Notes: generated by a model not told the origin, from the letters alone. A stretch of DNA of 64,000 bases from Pseudomonas abietaniphila (GCF_039697315.1 NZ_CP155619.1:992001-1056000), one strand, 5' to 3'; shown: positions 1 to 9,759, counted from the first letter of the stretch. Numbers and translations are program-made.

Positions 1-1
1 C

Positions 2-568
2 ACGGGCATTCCCGCCGCATGCGAACGCAGCCTGCAACGCATGAAGACCGACTACATCGACCTTTATCTGCTGCACTGGCCGGGTTCTTACCCGCTCGAA
101 GAAACCGTCGAGGCCTTCGAACGGTTGCGCGAAGCGGGCAAGATCGGGCGCTGGGGCGTGTCGAATTTCGACGTGTCAGACATGCTCGAGCTTAACAACC
201 CGCGCTGCGCTACCAACCAGGTGCTCTATAACCCGGAGGAGCGCGGCATCGAATACGACTTGCTGCCCTGGATGCAGAGCGCCGGGATGCCGCTCATGGC
301 CTACTGCCCGATCGGTCAGGCCGGGAACCTGCTGATGAATCCCGCGATCCTCGAAGTCGCCGAACGCCATGACGCCACGCCCGCGCAGATCAGCCTGGCG
401 TGGGTGTTGAGGCAGGACGGTGTGATCGCGATTCCGAAAGCGGTCGATCCGCATCACCTTCAGTTGAACGCTGCCGCCGCAGACATTGAGCTGAGCATCG
501 AGGATGAGCTGCTGATCGACACCTCATGGCCCGCGCCGATTCGCAAGAAGCGTCTGTCCATGGTGTGA
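2..568 (+). CDS. Aldo/keto reductase, 3' part
   Basis: This is the C-terminal 188 residues of an NADPH-dependent aldo/keto reductase; the reading frame is open to the window edge, so the start and the catalytic Tyr/Asp region lie outside. Visible family marks are the stretch KTDYIDLYLLHWPG, followed by the strand-helix KIGRWGVSNF, then NQVLYN and the cofactor-loop IPKAVDPHHL. The (beta/alpha)8 fold reduces aldehydes or ketones in the cytoplasm; the substrate cannot be inferred. It is followed at once by a REP palindrome. The family is certain; the physiological role is unknown. Confidence 0.9.
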   Translation, partial: TGIPAACERSLQRMKTDYIDLYLLHWPGSYPLEETVEAFERLREAGKIGRWGVSNFDVSDMLELNNPRCATNQVLYNPEERGIEYDLLPWMQSAGMPLMAYCPIGQAGNLLMNPAILEVAERHDATPAQISLAWVLRQDGVIAIPKAVDPHHLQLNAAAADIELSIEDELLIDTSWPAPIRKKRLSMV

Positions 569-580
569 CCCATTCCTTTA

Positions 581-669
581 TGTAGGAGCGCGCTTGCCCG
601 CGATTGCAGCGTGTCAGTCGGCATCAAGGTATCTGAGTCGGCACCTTCGCGGGCAAGCGCGCTCCTACA
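581..669. repeat. REP palindrome (REPIN-like)
   Basis: The left arm TGTAGGAGCGCGCTTGCCCG and its inverted copy at the right end enclose about 45 bases. This is the typical Pseudomonas intergenic REP doublet and lies between the convergent-free pair aldo/keto reductase and zntB. Confidence 0.85.
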
Positions 670-781
670 AAAGCGTTGCTGTAACGCGTCGATACAAACC
701 GTCACAAAACTGTCAAAACCGCTTGCGATGATGCCGCTTCAGATCCTGTGTCTTTAGCGGCCTCTTCGCTTGTGAGCCTTC

Positions 782-1798
782 ATGAATCAACGCATTGCTC
801 CTCATCAGGAATCCGACCTGTTCGGGCTGCTGTACGGTTTTCGCTTTCGCCCTGGTGAACCCGGTCGAGAAATCGACTCCAGTACTGCCCTCGAATGCCT
901 GCGGGCCCCTGCCGATCCCCAAGAATTCGTCTGGCTGCACTTGAATCTGGCCCACGCCAGTTGCGAACGCTGGATGAAAACCAATTTCGAATTGCCCGAC
1001 GAATTCCTCGAAGCCCTGCATGAGGGCTCGCGCTCGACGCGGATTGAGCACGTCGACTCCGCCCTGCTGGCGGTGGTCAACGACGTGGTGTTCGACTTCA
1101 ATCGGGTGTCCACCGACATCGCCACCTTGTGGGTCTGCGTGCGCAGCAACCTGATGATCTCGGCCCGGCATCAGCCGTTGCGCTCCGTGGACAAGCTGCG
1201 CTCTTCGGTCAAGCACGGGGAAATCTTCCGCTCGCCCCTTGAGCTGCTCGCGCACCTGCTGCGTGATCAGAGCGAAGTCCTGGCGCAGTTCATGCGCAAG
1301 ACCAGCATCAGCGTCGATAAGATCGAGGACCAGTTGCTCTCGCAGCGGCTGAGCAACAACCGCACCGAACTGGGGACCATGCGTCGGGTGCTGGTGCGCC
1401 TGCAACGCCTGCTGGCGCTGGAACCCGGCTCCCTGATGCGCTTGCTGCACCGCCCGCCTACTTGGTTGCTGGAAGACGACTTACAGGAACTGCGACAGTC
1501 CACTGAAGAGTCGGCGCTGGTGATCAGCGACCTCACGGCGCTGGGTGAACGTATCAAGCTGTTGCAGGAAGAAATCGCCGCCAACCTCAACGAACAGACC
1601 AACCGCACGCTGTTCACCCTGACCGTTGTGACCGTGCTGGCACTGCCGATCAACATCGTCGCCGGTTTCTTTGGCATGAACGTCGGTGGCATCCCGCTGG
1701 CCGGGGACCCTCACGGGTTCTGGGTGTTGGTGGCACTGGTGGCCACGTTCACGTTCATCGCCGGGCGCTGGGCGTTTCGCAAGAGTCGGGATTATTGA
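782..1798 (+). CDS. zntB: ZntB/CorA-family metal ion transporter
   Basis: A 338-residue inner-membrane divalent cation transporter of the CorA/MIT superfamily. A long cytoplasmic N-terminal domain rich in charged helices (about residues 1-270) is followed by two C-terminal membrane helices. The pore signature GMN is at residues 298-300, just after the first membrane segment, in the context FFGMNVGG. The length and the first half (WLHLNLAHASCERWM, ARHQPLRSVDKLR) fit the ZntB branch, which is linked to zinc movement, better than classical CorA for magnesium. It stands alone between REP elements. The family is secure; the ion is inferred. Confidence 0.85.
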   Translation: MNQRIAPHQESDLFGLLYGFRFRPGEPGREIDSSTALECLRAPADPQEFVWLHLNLAHASCERWMKTNFELPDEFLEALHEGSRSTRIEHVDSALLAVVNDVVFDFNRVSTDIATLWVCVRSNLMISARHQPLRSVDKLRSSVKHGEIFRSPLELLAHLLRDQSEVLAQFMRKTSISVDKIEDQLLSQRLSNNRTELGTMRRVLVRLQRLLALEPGSLMRLLHRPPTWLLEDDLQELRQSTEESALVISDLTALGERIKLLQEEIAANLNEQTNRTLFTLTVVTVLALPINIVAGFFGMNVGGIPLAGDPHGFWVLVALVATFTFIAGRWAFRKSRDY

Positions 1799-2003
1799 GC
1801 GTGGCGTTGCGCAATCCCTTGTAGGAGCCCTCGGCAGAATAAAAGGCGGGGTTGCGTTTCCGAAGTGATCGGGCGAAACCCATTTTGCCAATGCCATCTG
1901 TCCCTTAGCGCAACAAATCCGTCGCTTGCCTGACCTGCGTCGCATCTCTGTCACATTTTGAAATGATCATGATTGCCATCCCATCTCAACAGGAATGTGA
2001 ATC

Positions 2004-3620
2004 ATGGCGACCCCAACACTGGCTCAAGGCTCCTTGCAACAAGGTGCCGGGCTGAGTTCCCAATTCGGGCGCAAGCCCGGCGTTCTGACGATGGTGATCT
2101 TCTTCGCCGTGCTCGGCCTGGGCTTGTTGTTCACCGCCTATAGCCTCAAGCAGGACATGGATGAACTGGGCACGGTCGTGCTGACCTGGACGCCTTTCCT
2201 GCTGCTCGGTGTAGCACTGCTGATCGCGTTGGGTTTCGAATTCGTCAACGGCTTTCACGACACCGCCAACGCAGTGGCAACCGTCATCTATACCCACTCC
2301 CTGCCGCCGAACTTCGCGGTGGTCTGGTCGGGCGTGTTCAACTTTCTTGGCGTGCTGTTTTCCAGCGGCGCGGTGGCGTTCGGCATCATCGCCCTGCTGC
2401 CGGTGGAACTGATTCTGCAGGTCGGTTCCTCGGCGGGTTACGCGATGATCTTCGCCCTGTTGATCGCGGCGATCCTGTGGAACCTCGGCACCTGGTGGCT
2501 CGGCCTGCCGGCGTCGTCGTCGCACACGCTGATCGGCTCGATCATCGGCGTCGGCGTTGCCAACGCGCTGATGCACGGCCGTGACGGCACCAGCGGCGTG
2601 GACTGGTCGCAAGCCACCAAAATCGGCTACTCGCTGCTGCTGTCGCCACTGGTGGGCTTCACCTGCGCGGCGCTGTTGCTGCTGGCGCTGCGCGCGTTCG
2701 TGAAAAACCGCGCGCTGTACAAGGCGCCGGAAGGTAACCAGCCGCCGCCCCTGTGGATTCGTGGCCTGCTGATCCTGACCTGCACCGGCGTGTCGTTCGC
2801 CCACGGCTCCAACGACGGTCAGAAAGGCATGGGCCTGATCATGCTGATTCTCGTCGGCACACTGCCGATGGCCTACGCGCTGAACCGTGCGATGCCTGCC
2901 GATCAGTCGGTGCAGTTCGCCGCGGTCGCGCAGGTCACCCAACAGGCACTGATCAAGACCGCGCCGCTGCCCGCGCCGGCCGACTCGCGCCAGACGCTGT
3001 CCAACTACATTCGCGACAAACAGGCAACGCCAGAATTGATTCCGGCGCTGGCGGTCATGGCCGGCAAGATCGGCGATCAGGTTGGCAGCTACGGGTCACT
3101 GTCCAAAGTGCCCGCCGAAGCGACCGCCAACGTGCGTAACGACATGTACCTGACCTCCGAGGCCATCCGTTTGATGGACAAGAACAAGGTCGGCAATTTC
3201 GACGCGGACACCCAAGGCAAGGTGCAGCTCTTCAAGCAGCAGATCGACAATGCCACGCGCTTCATTCCGCTGTGGGTCAAGATCGCCGTGGCCATCGCGC
3301 TGGGCCTGGGCACCATGGTGGGCTGGAAACGCATCGTGGTCACCGTCGGTGAGAAGATCGGCAAAACCCACATGACCTACGCCCAAGGCGCCTCTGCGGA
3401 AGTCGTCGCCATGCTGACCATCGGCGCGGCTGACATGTACGGCCTGCCGGTGTCGACCACCCACGTTTTGTCCTCAGGCGTGGCGGGCAGCATGACCGCC
3501 AACGGCTCCGGCCTGCAGATGCGCACCCTGCGCAACCTGGCGATGGCCTGGGTCCTGACCCTGCCGGCCGCCATCCTGCTGTCGGGTGGGCTGTACTGGT
3601 TCTTCACCCAGATTTTCTGA
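2004..3620 (+). CDS. Inorganic phosphate transporter, PiT family
   Basis: A 538-residue polytopic membrane protein. The two PiT signatures are visible: GFHDTANAVA in the N-terminal half and FAHGSNDGQKG in the middle, both on the conserved HD/ND phosphate-transport motifs, with a third copy of the fold near the C-terminus (VSTTHVLSSGVAGS). It mediates low-affinity cation-coupled phosphate uptake. About 120 residues in the centre (from about residue 300) form a hydrophilic cytoplasmic loop. It is monocistronic with a clear terminator 28 bases downstream. A single CTGTCAC half-site lies about 45 bases upstream, but I do not see a full Pho box. Confidence 0.93.
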   Translation: MATPTLAQGSLQQGAGLSSQFGRKPGVLTMVIFFAVLGLGLLFTAYSLKQDMDELGTVVLTWTPFLLLGVALLIALGFEFVNGFHDTANAVATVIYTHSLPPNFAVVWSGVFNFLGVLFSSGAVAFGIIALLPVELILQVGSSAGYAMIFALLIAAILWNLGTWWLGLPASSSHTLIGSIIGVGVANALMHGRDGTSGVDWSQATKIGYSLLLSPLVGFTCAALLLLALRAFVKNRALYKAPEGNQPPPLWIRGLLILTCTGVSFAHGSNDGQKGMGLIMLILVGTLPMAYALNRAMPADQSVQFAAVAQVTQQALIKTAPLPAPADSRQTLSNYIRDKQATPELIPALAVMAGKIGDQVGSYGSLSKVPAEATANVRNDMYLTSEAIRLMDKNKVGNFDADTQGKVQLFKQQIDNATRFIPLWVKIAVAIALGLGTMVGWKRIVVTVGEKIGKTHMTYAQGASAEVVAMLTIGAADMYGLPVSTTHVLSSGVAGSMTANGSGLQMRTLRNLAMAWVLTLPAAILLSGGLYWFFTQIF

Positions 3621-3647
3621 TGATCAGCGCTTCACGTGCTCTCCTTC

Positions 3648-3673
3648 ACAGGCGCTTCGGCGCCTGTTTTTTT
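3648..3673 (+). terminator. Rho-independent terminator after PiT gene
   Basis: A perfect 8-bp stem ACAGGCGC / GCGCCTGT with a TTCG tetraloop, followed by an uninterrupted T run. Confidence 0.93.
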
Positions 3674-3828
3674 GCCCGTCATAACGCGCCCGCCCTGGCG
3701 CCTAACCCGACCCATCAAACACGATCCATGTTTCAAGCCCTCACCGTTCGGCCATTGATGGCCACCCTCGCCTGCTTAAGATGTCAGCAAGCCTTCAAGG
3801 CCGTGATTTCTTTCAAGTGAGCCTGCTG

Positions 3829-5262
3829 ATGACGCCAACAAGACCGACCTCAAGAACCCTGTACGACAAACACATCGACTCACACACCGTGTGCACGCTT
3901 GATGATCAGGGCCATGTGCTGCTCTATATCGATCGTCAGGTGATCAACGAATACACCAGCCCGCAGGCCTTCAGCGGTTTGCGCGAAGCGGGGCGCGATG
4001 TCTGGCGGCCTGAAACCGCGCTGGCGGTGGTCGATCACGTCAACCCCACCGCGCCGCAACGTGTCGCCGCCATGGCCGATCCGGGTGGCGCGCTGCAAGT
4101 GTCGTACCTGGCCGACAACTGCGAAAAATTCGGCATCGAACTGTTCGACGTGCTCGATAAACGTCAGGGCATCGAACACGTGATCGCTCCTGAGCAGGGC
4201 TTCATTCTGCCCGGCATGGTGATTGCGGCTGGCGACAGCCACACCACCACCTATGGCGCGCTGGGTGCGTTTGGCTTCGGCATTGGCACCTCGGAAATCG
4301 AACACCTGCTGGCCTCGCAGACACTCGTTTACAAACGCCTGAAAACCCTGCGCGTGACGGTCGATGGCGGCCTGTCCAGCGGGCTGACGTCGAAGGACGT
4401 GATCATGGCGCTGATCGGCAAGATCGGCGCATCGGGCGCCACTGGGTACGCCATCGAGTTCACCGGCTCGACCATTGCGGCGCTGAGCGTCGAAGCGCGC
4501 ATGACCATCTGCAACATGGCCGTCGAAGCTGGCGCACGCGGTGCCTTCATGGCGCCGGACGACAAGGTCTTTGCCTACCTCAAAGACAAACCCCGCGCGC
4601 CGAAAGGCGAGCTCTGGGCGCGCGCCGTGGCCCGCTGGAAACACCTGCACAGCGACCCCGGCGCGGTGTTCGACCGTGAGATCCAGCTCGACGCCCGCGA
4701 CCTCCAACCGATGGTCACCTGGGGCACAAGCCCGGATCAGGCGACCGCGATCAATGGCAGCGTGCCGGACCCGGAGGCCATTGCCGACCCGATCCTGCGC
4801 CAGGACATGCGTCGCGCCCTGACTTACATGGGCCTTGAGGCTGGCATGCCGCTGAGCGATATCGTCATCAGCCACGCGTTTATCGGCTCCTGCACCAACG
4901 CCCGGATCGAAGATCTGCGCGACGCCGCGAAGGTGGTGCGCGGCAAGCACGTCGCCGACCATGTGCGGGCGATGATCGTCCCCGGTTCCACCGCCGTGCG
5001 TGACCAGGCCGAAGCCGAAGGGCTGGCCGCGATTTTCCGCGACGCCGGCTTCGAGTGGCGTCAGTCGGGTTGCTCGATGTGCCTGGCGATGAACGACGAC
5101 GTGCTCGCACCCGGCGACCGTTGCGCCTCCAGCACCAACCGCAATTTCGAAGGCCGCCAGGGCGCCGGCGCGCGCACCCACTTGATGAGTCCGGCGATGG
5201 TCGCCGCAGCCGCCATTACCGGTCACCTGACCGACGTTCGCAGCCTGCAAGGGAGTTTCTGA
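3829..5262 (+). CDS. leuC: 3-isopropylmalate dehydratase large subunit paralogue
   Basis: A 477-residue aconitase-superfamily protein. [4Fe-4S]-ligand cysteines are visible in SHAFIGSCTNARIEDL and QSGCSMC; the substrate-region motif GDSHTTTYGALGAFGFGIGT is intact. Family members isomerise 2- and 3-isopropylmalate (leucine synthesis) or related citramalate-type acids. It ends two bases before the small-subunit gene, so the two form one unit. No leuB or leuA lies nearby, so this is probably a second LeuCD pair outside the leucine operon and its true substrate is open. The start chosen is the ATG followed by Thr-Pro-Thr; an in-frame ATG 48 bases upstream would add 16 residues not expected for the family. 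Confidence 0.85.
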   Translation: MTPTRPTSRTLYDKHIDSHTVCTLDDQGHVLLYIDRQVINEYTSPQAFSGLREAGRDVWRPETALAVVDHVNPTAPQRVAAMADPGGALQVSYLADNCEKFGIELFDVLDKRQGIEHVIAPEQGFILPGMVIAAGDSHTTTYGALGAFGFGIGTSEIEHLLASQTLVYKRLKTLRVTVDGGLSSGLTSKDVIMALIGKIGASGATGYAIEFTGSTIAALSVEARMTICNMAVEAGARGAFMAPDDKVFAYLKDKPRAPKGELWARAVARWKHLHSDPGAVFDREIQLDARDLQPMVTWGTSPDQATAINGSVPDPEAIADPILRQDMRRALTYMGLEAGMPLSDIVISHAFIGSCTNARIEDLRDAAKVVRGKHVADHVRAMIVPGSTAVRDQAEAEGLAAIFRDAGFEWRQSGCSMCLAMNDDVLAPGDRCASSTNRNFEGRQGAGARTHLMSPAMVAAAAITGHLTDVRSLQGSF

Positions 5263-5263
5263 G

Positions 5264-5869
5264 ATGGAGCCTTTCATCCAAGTCAGCGGCAAGGCCGCGC
5301 CAATGCTGGCGGCCAACATCGACACCGACGTGATCATGCCCAAGCAGTTCCTCAAAGGGATTGACCGGGCAGGGCTGGACCGGGGTCTGTTTTTCGACCT
5401 GCGCTTTCTGCCGTCGGGCGAACCCAACCCCGACTTCATCCTCAACCAGCCAGGCTGGCAAGGCGCGAAGTTCCTGGTGACCGGGCCGAACTTCGGCTGC
5501 GGGTCAAGCCGCGAGCACGCGGTCTGGGGCCTCAAGCAGATGGGGATCAAGGCGTTGATCGGCAGCAGCTTCGCCGGGATTTTTTACGACAACTGCCAGC
5601 GCAATGGCGTGCTGACCATCGTGCTGGAAGAGGCGCAGGTCCAGCTGTTGGGCAAACTGATCAGCCAGGCGGCGACGGCACAGATCGAGGTGGATCTGCA
5701 GGCCCAGGAGATTCGTTTGCAGGACGGCCGGGTCCTGCCGTTCAAGATCGATGAATTGAGGAAAGACGCACTCTTGCTGGGGCTGGATGCGATCGGCAGC
5801 ACGTTGCAGAAACGCGAGCAGATATTGGCGTTTCAGCAGAAACACCTGGCCGAGAATCCTTGGCTCTAA
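5264..5869 (+). CDS. leuD: 3-isopropylmalate dehydratase small subunit paralogue
   Basis: A 201-residue small (swivelling) subunit that completes the active site of the large subunit just upstream. The family marks are NIDTDVIMPKQFLKG near the N-terminus and NFGCGSSREHAVWGLKQMG in the middle. The ATG follows GGGAG by about 8 bases, and the large-subunit stop is one base away, so translation is probably coupled. See the large subunit for the caveat on substrate. A REP doublet follows. Confidence 0.87.
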   Translation: MEPFIQVSGKAAPMLAANIDTDVIMPKQFLKGIDRAGLDRGLFFDLRFLPSGEPNPDFILNQPGWQGAKFLVTGPNFGCGSSREHAVWGLKQMGIKALIGSSFAGIFYDNCQRNGVLTIVLEEAQVQLLGKLISQAATAQIEVDLQAQEIRLQDGRVLPFKIDELRKDALLLGLDAIGSTLQKREQILAFQQKHLAENPWL

Positions 5870-5912
5870 CACACCTTGAATACCTGTAGACGCTCACCAG
5901 GTTACTCAGACG

Positions 5913-6048
5913 TGTAGGAGCGTGGCTTGTCCCGCGATCTGCCGGGAACCGGCAGCAAAATCAGGCACCTTTGTCTACCTGACACACCGCATTTGCCGGG
6001 TTTGCTGCCGCTTCGCGCCAGATCGCGGGACAAGCCACGCTCCTACAA
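5913..6048. repeat. REP doublet, GTGGCTTGTCCCGCG type
   Basis: Inverted arms TGTAGGAGCGTGGCTTGTCC and complement flank 90 bases that contain a second inner inverted pair. It lies between the convergent leuD and LysR genes. Confidence 0.85.
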
Positions 6049-6063
6049 GGTGGTCGTGCTGAG

Positions 6064-6978
6064 TTACAACGACAACCCCCGAAAATGCGCCTGCAGAAAC
6101 TCCACGCACACGCGCAGCTTCCCTGAATTGGCCAGCCGTGTCGGGTAGACCGCCCAGACGTTGGCGCTTTCGGTGTACTCCGGCAGCACTTGCACCAGCC
6201 GTCCCTGTTCGAGGAACGGTTTGACGTCCCACAACGAACGCTGCAAGACCCCTCGCCCGTCGAGCCCCCACTGCAAGACGATCTCGCCGCTGTTGGACGA
6301 CAGCGGTCCGCTGACCCTCACGCTTTCCTGCGCCCCGTCGCGCTCGACGTGCCAGATGCCGAAGGCATTGTCGCGCTCCTTGATCACCAGGCAATCATGC
6401 TGTTCGAGGTCCGCAAGCTGCTGCGGCGTGCCACGGCGTGCCAGGTAATCCGGCGCAGCGCACAGCACCCGCCGGTTACTGACCAGTTGTCGGCCGATGT
6501 GCTGGCCGGGAATGTCATCGCCGACGCGTATCTCCAGGTCGAACCCCTCGCTGACGATGTCCACCACCCGGTCGAACAGGTCCAGGCGCACCTCCAGGTC
6601 GGGGTAAGCCTCGGCCAGTTTCGAAATCGCCGGCGCCACGTGATTGCGCCCGAACCCGAACGAGCTGCACAGGTGCAACTTGCCGCGCGGTGCCGAATGC
6701 GCGTCGGACAACTCGTCATGCAGCAGTTGAAAGTCCTCAAGAATCCGCACCGCCCAACGCTGCACGCGCTCGCCGTCTTCGGTCAGCGCGACCTTGCGAC
6801 TGGTGCGATGCAGCAGGCGTGTGGCCAGGGTCGATTCCAGAATCTGAATGCGCTTGCTGACGTAAGCCGGGGACAGCCCGAGTTCGTCCGCTGCGGCGGC
6901 GAATCCGGCTTTGCGAATCACGGTGAGGAAAACCCGCAGGTCTTCGGGGAGTGGCGCCACTTCTTTTTTTGAGGTCAT
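6064..6978 (-). CDS. LysR-family transcriptional regulator
   Basis: A 304-residue LysR-type regulator. The N-terminal winged helix-turn-helix covers about residues 10-70 (FLTVIRKAGFAAAADELGLS, then YVSKRIQILE), followed by a linker helix and the periplasmic-binding-like effector domain. The ATG chosen (Met-Thr-Ser-Lys-Lys) is preceded by GAAAGAAG; the longer in-frame extension would be a poor non-family sequence. It is divergent from the sulfonate monooxygenase gene with about 265 bases between, so it may control either itself or that gene; this is inference. Confidence 0.88.
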   Translation of the reverse strand: MTSKKEVAPLPEDLRVFLTVIRKAGFAAAADELGLSPAYVSKRIQILESTLATRLLHRTSRKVALTEDGERVQRWAVRILEDFQLLHDELSDAHSAPRGKLHLCSSFGFGRNHVAPAISKLAEAYPDLEVRLDLFDRVVDIVSEGFDLEIRVGDDIPGQHIGRQLVSNRRVLCAAPDYLARRGTPQQLADLEQHDCLVIKERDNAFGIWHVERDGAQESVRVSGPLSSNSGEIVLQWGLDGRGVLQRSLWDVKPFLEQGRLVQVLPEYTESANVWAVYPTRLANSGKLRVCVEFLQAHFRGLSL

Positions 6979-7243
6979 GCGGCTTCTTTCACGTTTTTCG
7001 TTTTTCTCACCTGTAGGAGCGGCCCAGAGACAAGCCACGCTACGGCAGGTTGCGTGCGGCTGAGGATACCACCGCGGCATGGACAATCGTTTCAACACTT
7101 AAAATCCGGCATATCTCTTTACGTTCTAAAAATATGGAATTCAGTTCTTTTACGGAATAAATCACAACCTCTATAAATAGTCCCCACTTGGCCTACACAG
7201 CCGACCCCGACAAAAGCCACCGATTCTGCTCGAAGGACTCTTC

Positions 7244-8380
7244 ATGGATGTTTTCTGGTTTCTACCGACCCACGGCGACGGCCATTTTCTAGGCACCACC
7301 AAGGGCGCGCGCCCTGTCACCCTCAATTACCTGAAACAAGTCGCCCAGGCCGCCGACGACCTGGGTTATCACGGCGTGCTGATTCCTACCGGCCGCTCCT
7401 GTGAAGACTCCTGGGTGATCGCCTCGGCCTTGGTGCCGCTCACCGAACGCCTGCGTTATCTGGTCGCGATCCGCCCGGGCATCATCTCGCCGACTGTGTC
7501 GGCGCGCATGGCGGCGACGCTGGATCGGCTGTCAGGCGGGCGTCTGCTGATCAACGTGGTGACCGGTGGCGACCCTGACGAAAACCGTGGCGACGGCAGT
7601 TTCCTGAGTCACAGCGAGCGTTACGAAGTCACTGACGAATTCCTCAAAATCTGGCGTCGCGTGTTGCAAGGTGAAGCGGTGGATTTCGAAGGCAAGCACC
7701 TGAAGGTGCAGAACGCCAAGGCGCTGTACCCACCGATCCAGAAACCCTACCCGCCGCTGTACTTCGGGGGTTCCTCCGAGGCCGCGCACGAACTGGCCGC
7801 CGAGCAAGTGGACGTGTACCTGACCTGGGGCGAGCCGCCGGCCGCTGTCGCCGAGAAACTGGCTGACATCCGCGAACGCGCTGCCCGCAACGGTCGCACC
7901 GTGAAGTTCGGGATTCGCCTGCATGTCATCGTGCGCGAGACCAGCGAAGAGGCATGGAAAGCCGCCGACACGCTGATCGAGCACATCAGCGACGAAACCA
8001 TCGCCGCCGCGCAAAAGTCCTTCTCCCGGTTTGACTCCGAAGGCCAGCGTCGCATGGCCGCGCTGCATGACGGTCGCCGCGACAACCTGGAAATCGCCCC
8101 GAACCTGTGGGCCGGCGTCGGTCTGGTCCGTGGCGGCGCAGGCACCGCGCTGGTCGGCAACCCGCAAGAGGTCGCGGCCCGCATCAAGGAATACGCGGAC
8201 CTGGGCATCGAGAGTTTCATCTTCTCCGGCTACCCGCATCTGGAGGAAGCGTACCGCTTCGCCGAACTGGTGTTCCCGTTGCTGCCTGAGCCTTACCGCA
8301 GTCTGGCCGGTCGCGGCATCACCAACCTGACGGGCCCGTTCGGCGAAATGATCGCCAACGACCTGCCGCCGCAAAAGTAA
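7244..8380 (+). CDS. ssuD: FMNH2-dependent alkanesulfonate monooxygenase (SsuD/MsuD)
   Basis: A 378-residue bacterial luciferase-like flavin monooxygenase that cleaves C-S bonds of alkanesulfonates to sulfite plus aldehyde during sulfur limitation. The sequence is colinear with SsuD/MsuD, beginning [19 protein letters not shown], with GRSCEDSWV (the conserved Cys), [14 protein letters not shown] and [10 protein letters not shown]. The FMN reductase partner (SsuE/MsuE) and the transporter are not in the window. The neighbour sfnR is a sigma-54 activator of dimethylsulfone/methanesulfonate use, which favours the methanesulfonate (MsuD) branch. The 150 bases upstream are AT-rich and probably hold the promoter. 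Confidence 0.92.
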   Translation: MDVFWFLPTHGDGHFLGTTKGARPVTLNYLKQVAQAADDLGYHGVLIPTGRSCEDSWVIASALVPLTERLRYLVAIRPGIISPTVSARMAATLDRLSGGRLLINVVTGGDPDENRGDGSFLSHSERYEVTDEFLKIWRRVLQGEAVDFEGKHLKVQNAKALYPPIQKPYPPLYFGGSSEAAHELAAEQVDVYLTWGEPPAAVAEKLADIRERAARNGRTVKFGIRLHVIVRETSEEAWKAADTLIEHISDETIAAAQKSFSRFDSEGQRRMAALHDGRRDNLEIAPNLWAGVGLVRGGAGTALVGNPQEVAARIKEYADLGIESFIFSGYPHLEEAYRFAELVFPLLPEPYRSLAGRGITNLTGPFGEMIANDLPPQK

Positions 8381-8396
8381 GTCCCCTACCACCTTA

Positions 8397-8489
8397 TGTG
8401 GGAGTGAGCTTGCTCACGAAGAGGCCGGTACATCCATCCCTCCTTCAGTGGATGTACCGCAGCCTTCGCGAGCAAGCTCACTCCCACCG
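8397..8489. repeat. REP palindrome
   Basis: TGTGGGAGTGAGCTTGCTCA and its inverted copy AGCAAGCTCACTCCCAC enclose a second small inverted repeat (GGTACATCCA / TGGATGTACC). It separates ssuD from sfnR. Confidence 0.87.
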
Positions 8490-8561
8490 GGAATCCCGTT
8501 TGCCGGGCGTTAGCGTAATGCTCAGCCGGCGGGCGTCCCCCACGGCGACAAGGAGTCATCC

Positions 8562-9704
8562 ATGACCGCCAGCGTACCGTTTCAACCACAAGTGATCCCC
8601 ATGCAGCTACTGACACTCCCACCCTCTCCCGCCCTGGCCACCTCGATCCGGGCCACCGCGCAGGTGTTCGAGGACCCGAAATCCCAGGCGTTGCTGGCCC
8701 ATATCCAGCAAGTGGCGCCCAGCGATGCCAGCGTCCTCATCATTGGCGAAACGGGCACGGGCAAGGAATTGGTCGCGCGTCACGTGCACAACCTCAGCAG
8801 CCGTCGTCATCAGCCGTTCGTGGCGGTGAACTGCGGTGCATTCTCCGAATCGCTGGTGGAAGCCGAGCTGTTCGGTCATGAGAAAGGCGCATTCACCGGC
8901 GCGCTGACCGCCAAGGCCGGCTGGTTCGAAGAAGCCAACGGCGGCACGCTGTTTCTCGACGAAATCGGCGACCTGCCCTTGGCGATCCAGGTCAAGCTGT
9001 TGAGGGTGTTGCAGGAGCGTGAGGTGGTGCGGCTGGGTTCGCGCAAAAGTACCCCGATCAACGTGCGCGTCCTAGCGGCCACCAACGTGCAACTGGAACG
9101 GGCAATCAATGCCGGACATTTCCGCGAGGACCTGTTCTATCGCCTAAACGTGGTCAATCTGGAGCTGAGCACCTTGCGTGAACGGCCAGGCGACATCATG
9201 CCGCTGACCCGTCACTTCATCGAGGTCTACAGCCAGCGTCTGGGCTGCGGGCCGATCCAGATCAGCAGCGAGGCGGAGCACAAGCTGCGCACCTACAGCT
9301 GGCCCGGCAATATCCGTGAGCTGGAAAACGTTATCCATCACACGCTGTTGATTTGCCGCAATGGCGTGATCCAAGCCAATGACCTGCGCCTGTCGAACCT
9401 GAGGCTGGAACGTCAGGATGAGCCGTCGCCCATCGTCGATGACTCGACGGACGCGTTACTCGCTCGGGCATTTCAAAAGCTGTTTGAAGAGCAGGCCGGT
9501 GCGCTGCACGAGAAGGTCGAAGATGCCCTGCTGCGTGCGGCCTATCGCTTCAGCCACTACAACCAGGTTCATACCGCGCAGTTGCTGGGTTTGAGCCGCA
9601 ATGTGATTCGCGCTCGGCTGATCAAGATTGGCGAGCTGGCCGTGAATAAACGCCGCCCTGGCGAACAGACTCAGGGTGACCGGATGATGCAGTTGTCGGT
9701 GTGA
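8562..9704 (+). CDS. sfnR: Sigma-54-dependent activator SfnR
   Basis: A 380-residue enhancer-binding protein. The AAA+ domain is complete: Walker A GETGTGKE, the sigma-54 contact loop GAFTGA, Walker [12 protein letters not shown] and the arginine-finger region [12 protein letters not shown] Fis-type helix-turn-helix lies at the C-terminus (about residues 320-360). There is no N-terminal sensory domain, only about 40 residues, as in SfnR of Pseudomonas, the activator of dimethylsulfone and methanesulfonate catabolism. The ATG follows AAGGAG by 6 bases. Its position next to the sulfonate monooxygenase supports a sulfur-scavenging role. Confidence 0.88.
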   Translation: MTASVPFQPQVIPMQLLTLPPSPALATSIRATAQVFEDPKSQALLAHIQQVAPSDASVLIIGETGTGKELVARHVHNLSSRRHQPFVAVNCGAFSESLVEAELFGHEKGAFTGALTAKAGWFEEANGGTLFLDEIGDLPLAIQVKLLRVLQEREVVRLGSRKSTPINVRVLAATNVQLERAINAGHFREDLFYRLNVVNLELSTLRERPGDIMPLTRHFIEVYSQRLGCGPIQISSEAEHKLRTYSWPGNIRELENVIHHTLLICRNGVIQANDLRLSNLRLERQDEPSPIVDDSTDALLARAFQKLFEEQAGALHEKVEDALLRAAYRFSHYNQVHTAQLLGLSRNVIRARLIKIGELAVNKRRPGEQTQGDRMMQLSV

Positions 9705-9733
9705 CACGCATGGCTTGAAGGCTCGCCTCTTAG

Positions 9734-9759
9734 CTGTGGCAGTGAGCGTGCTGCCACAG
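9734..9759 (+). terminator. Hairpin after sfnR
   Basis: A 9-bp perfect stem CTGTGGCAG / CTGCCACAG with an 8-base loop, between the convergent ends of sfnR and the ABM gene. No T run follows on either strand, so it may be a weak or factor-dependent terminator, or a degenerate REP. Confidence 0.4.

Noticed and set aside
1820..1850. GTAGGAGCCCTCGG after zntB as a full REP.
   Set aside because: Only one degenerate arm is present; no inverted partner before the PiT gene. The same applies to the single arm near 7010-7045.
3620..3820. A 66-codon frame directly after the PiT gene.
   Set aside because: It contains the terminator hairpin and T run and has no ribosome site.
3880..5550. A long open frame (over 550 codons) on the minus strand opposite the LeuCD genes.
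   Set aside because: The plus-strand genes have clear family motifs and ribosome sites; long antisense frames are a by-product of GC-rich codon use. The same holds for the minus-strand frames over acnA (15437-16720) and hemN (44911-46578) and the plus-strand frame over the autotransporter (23095-25212).
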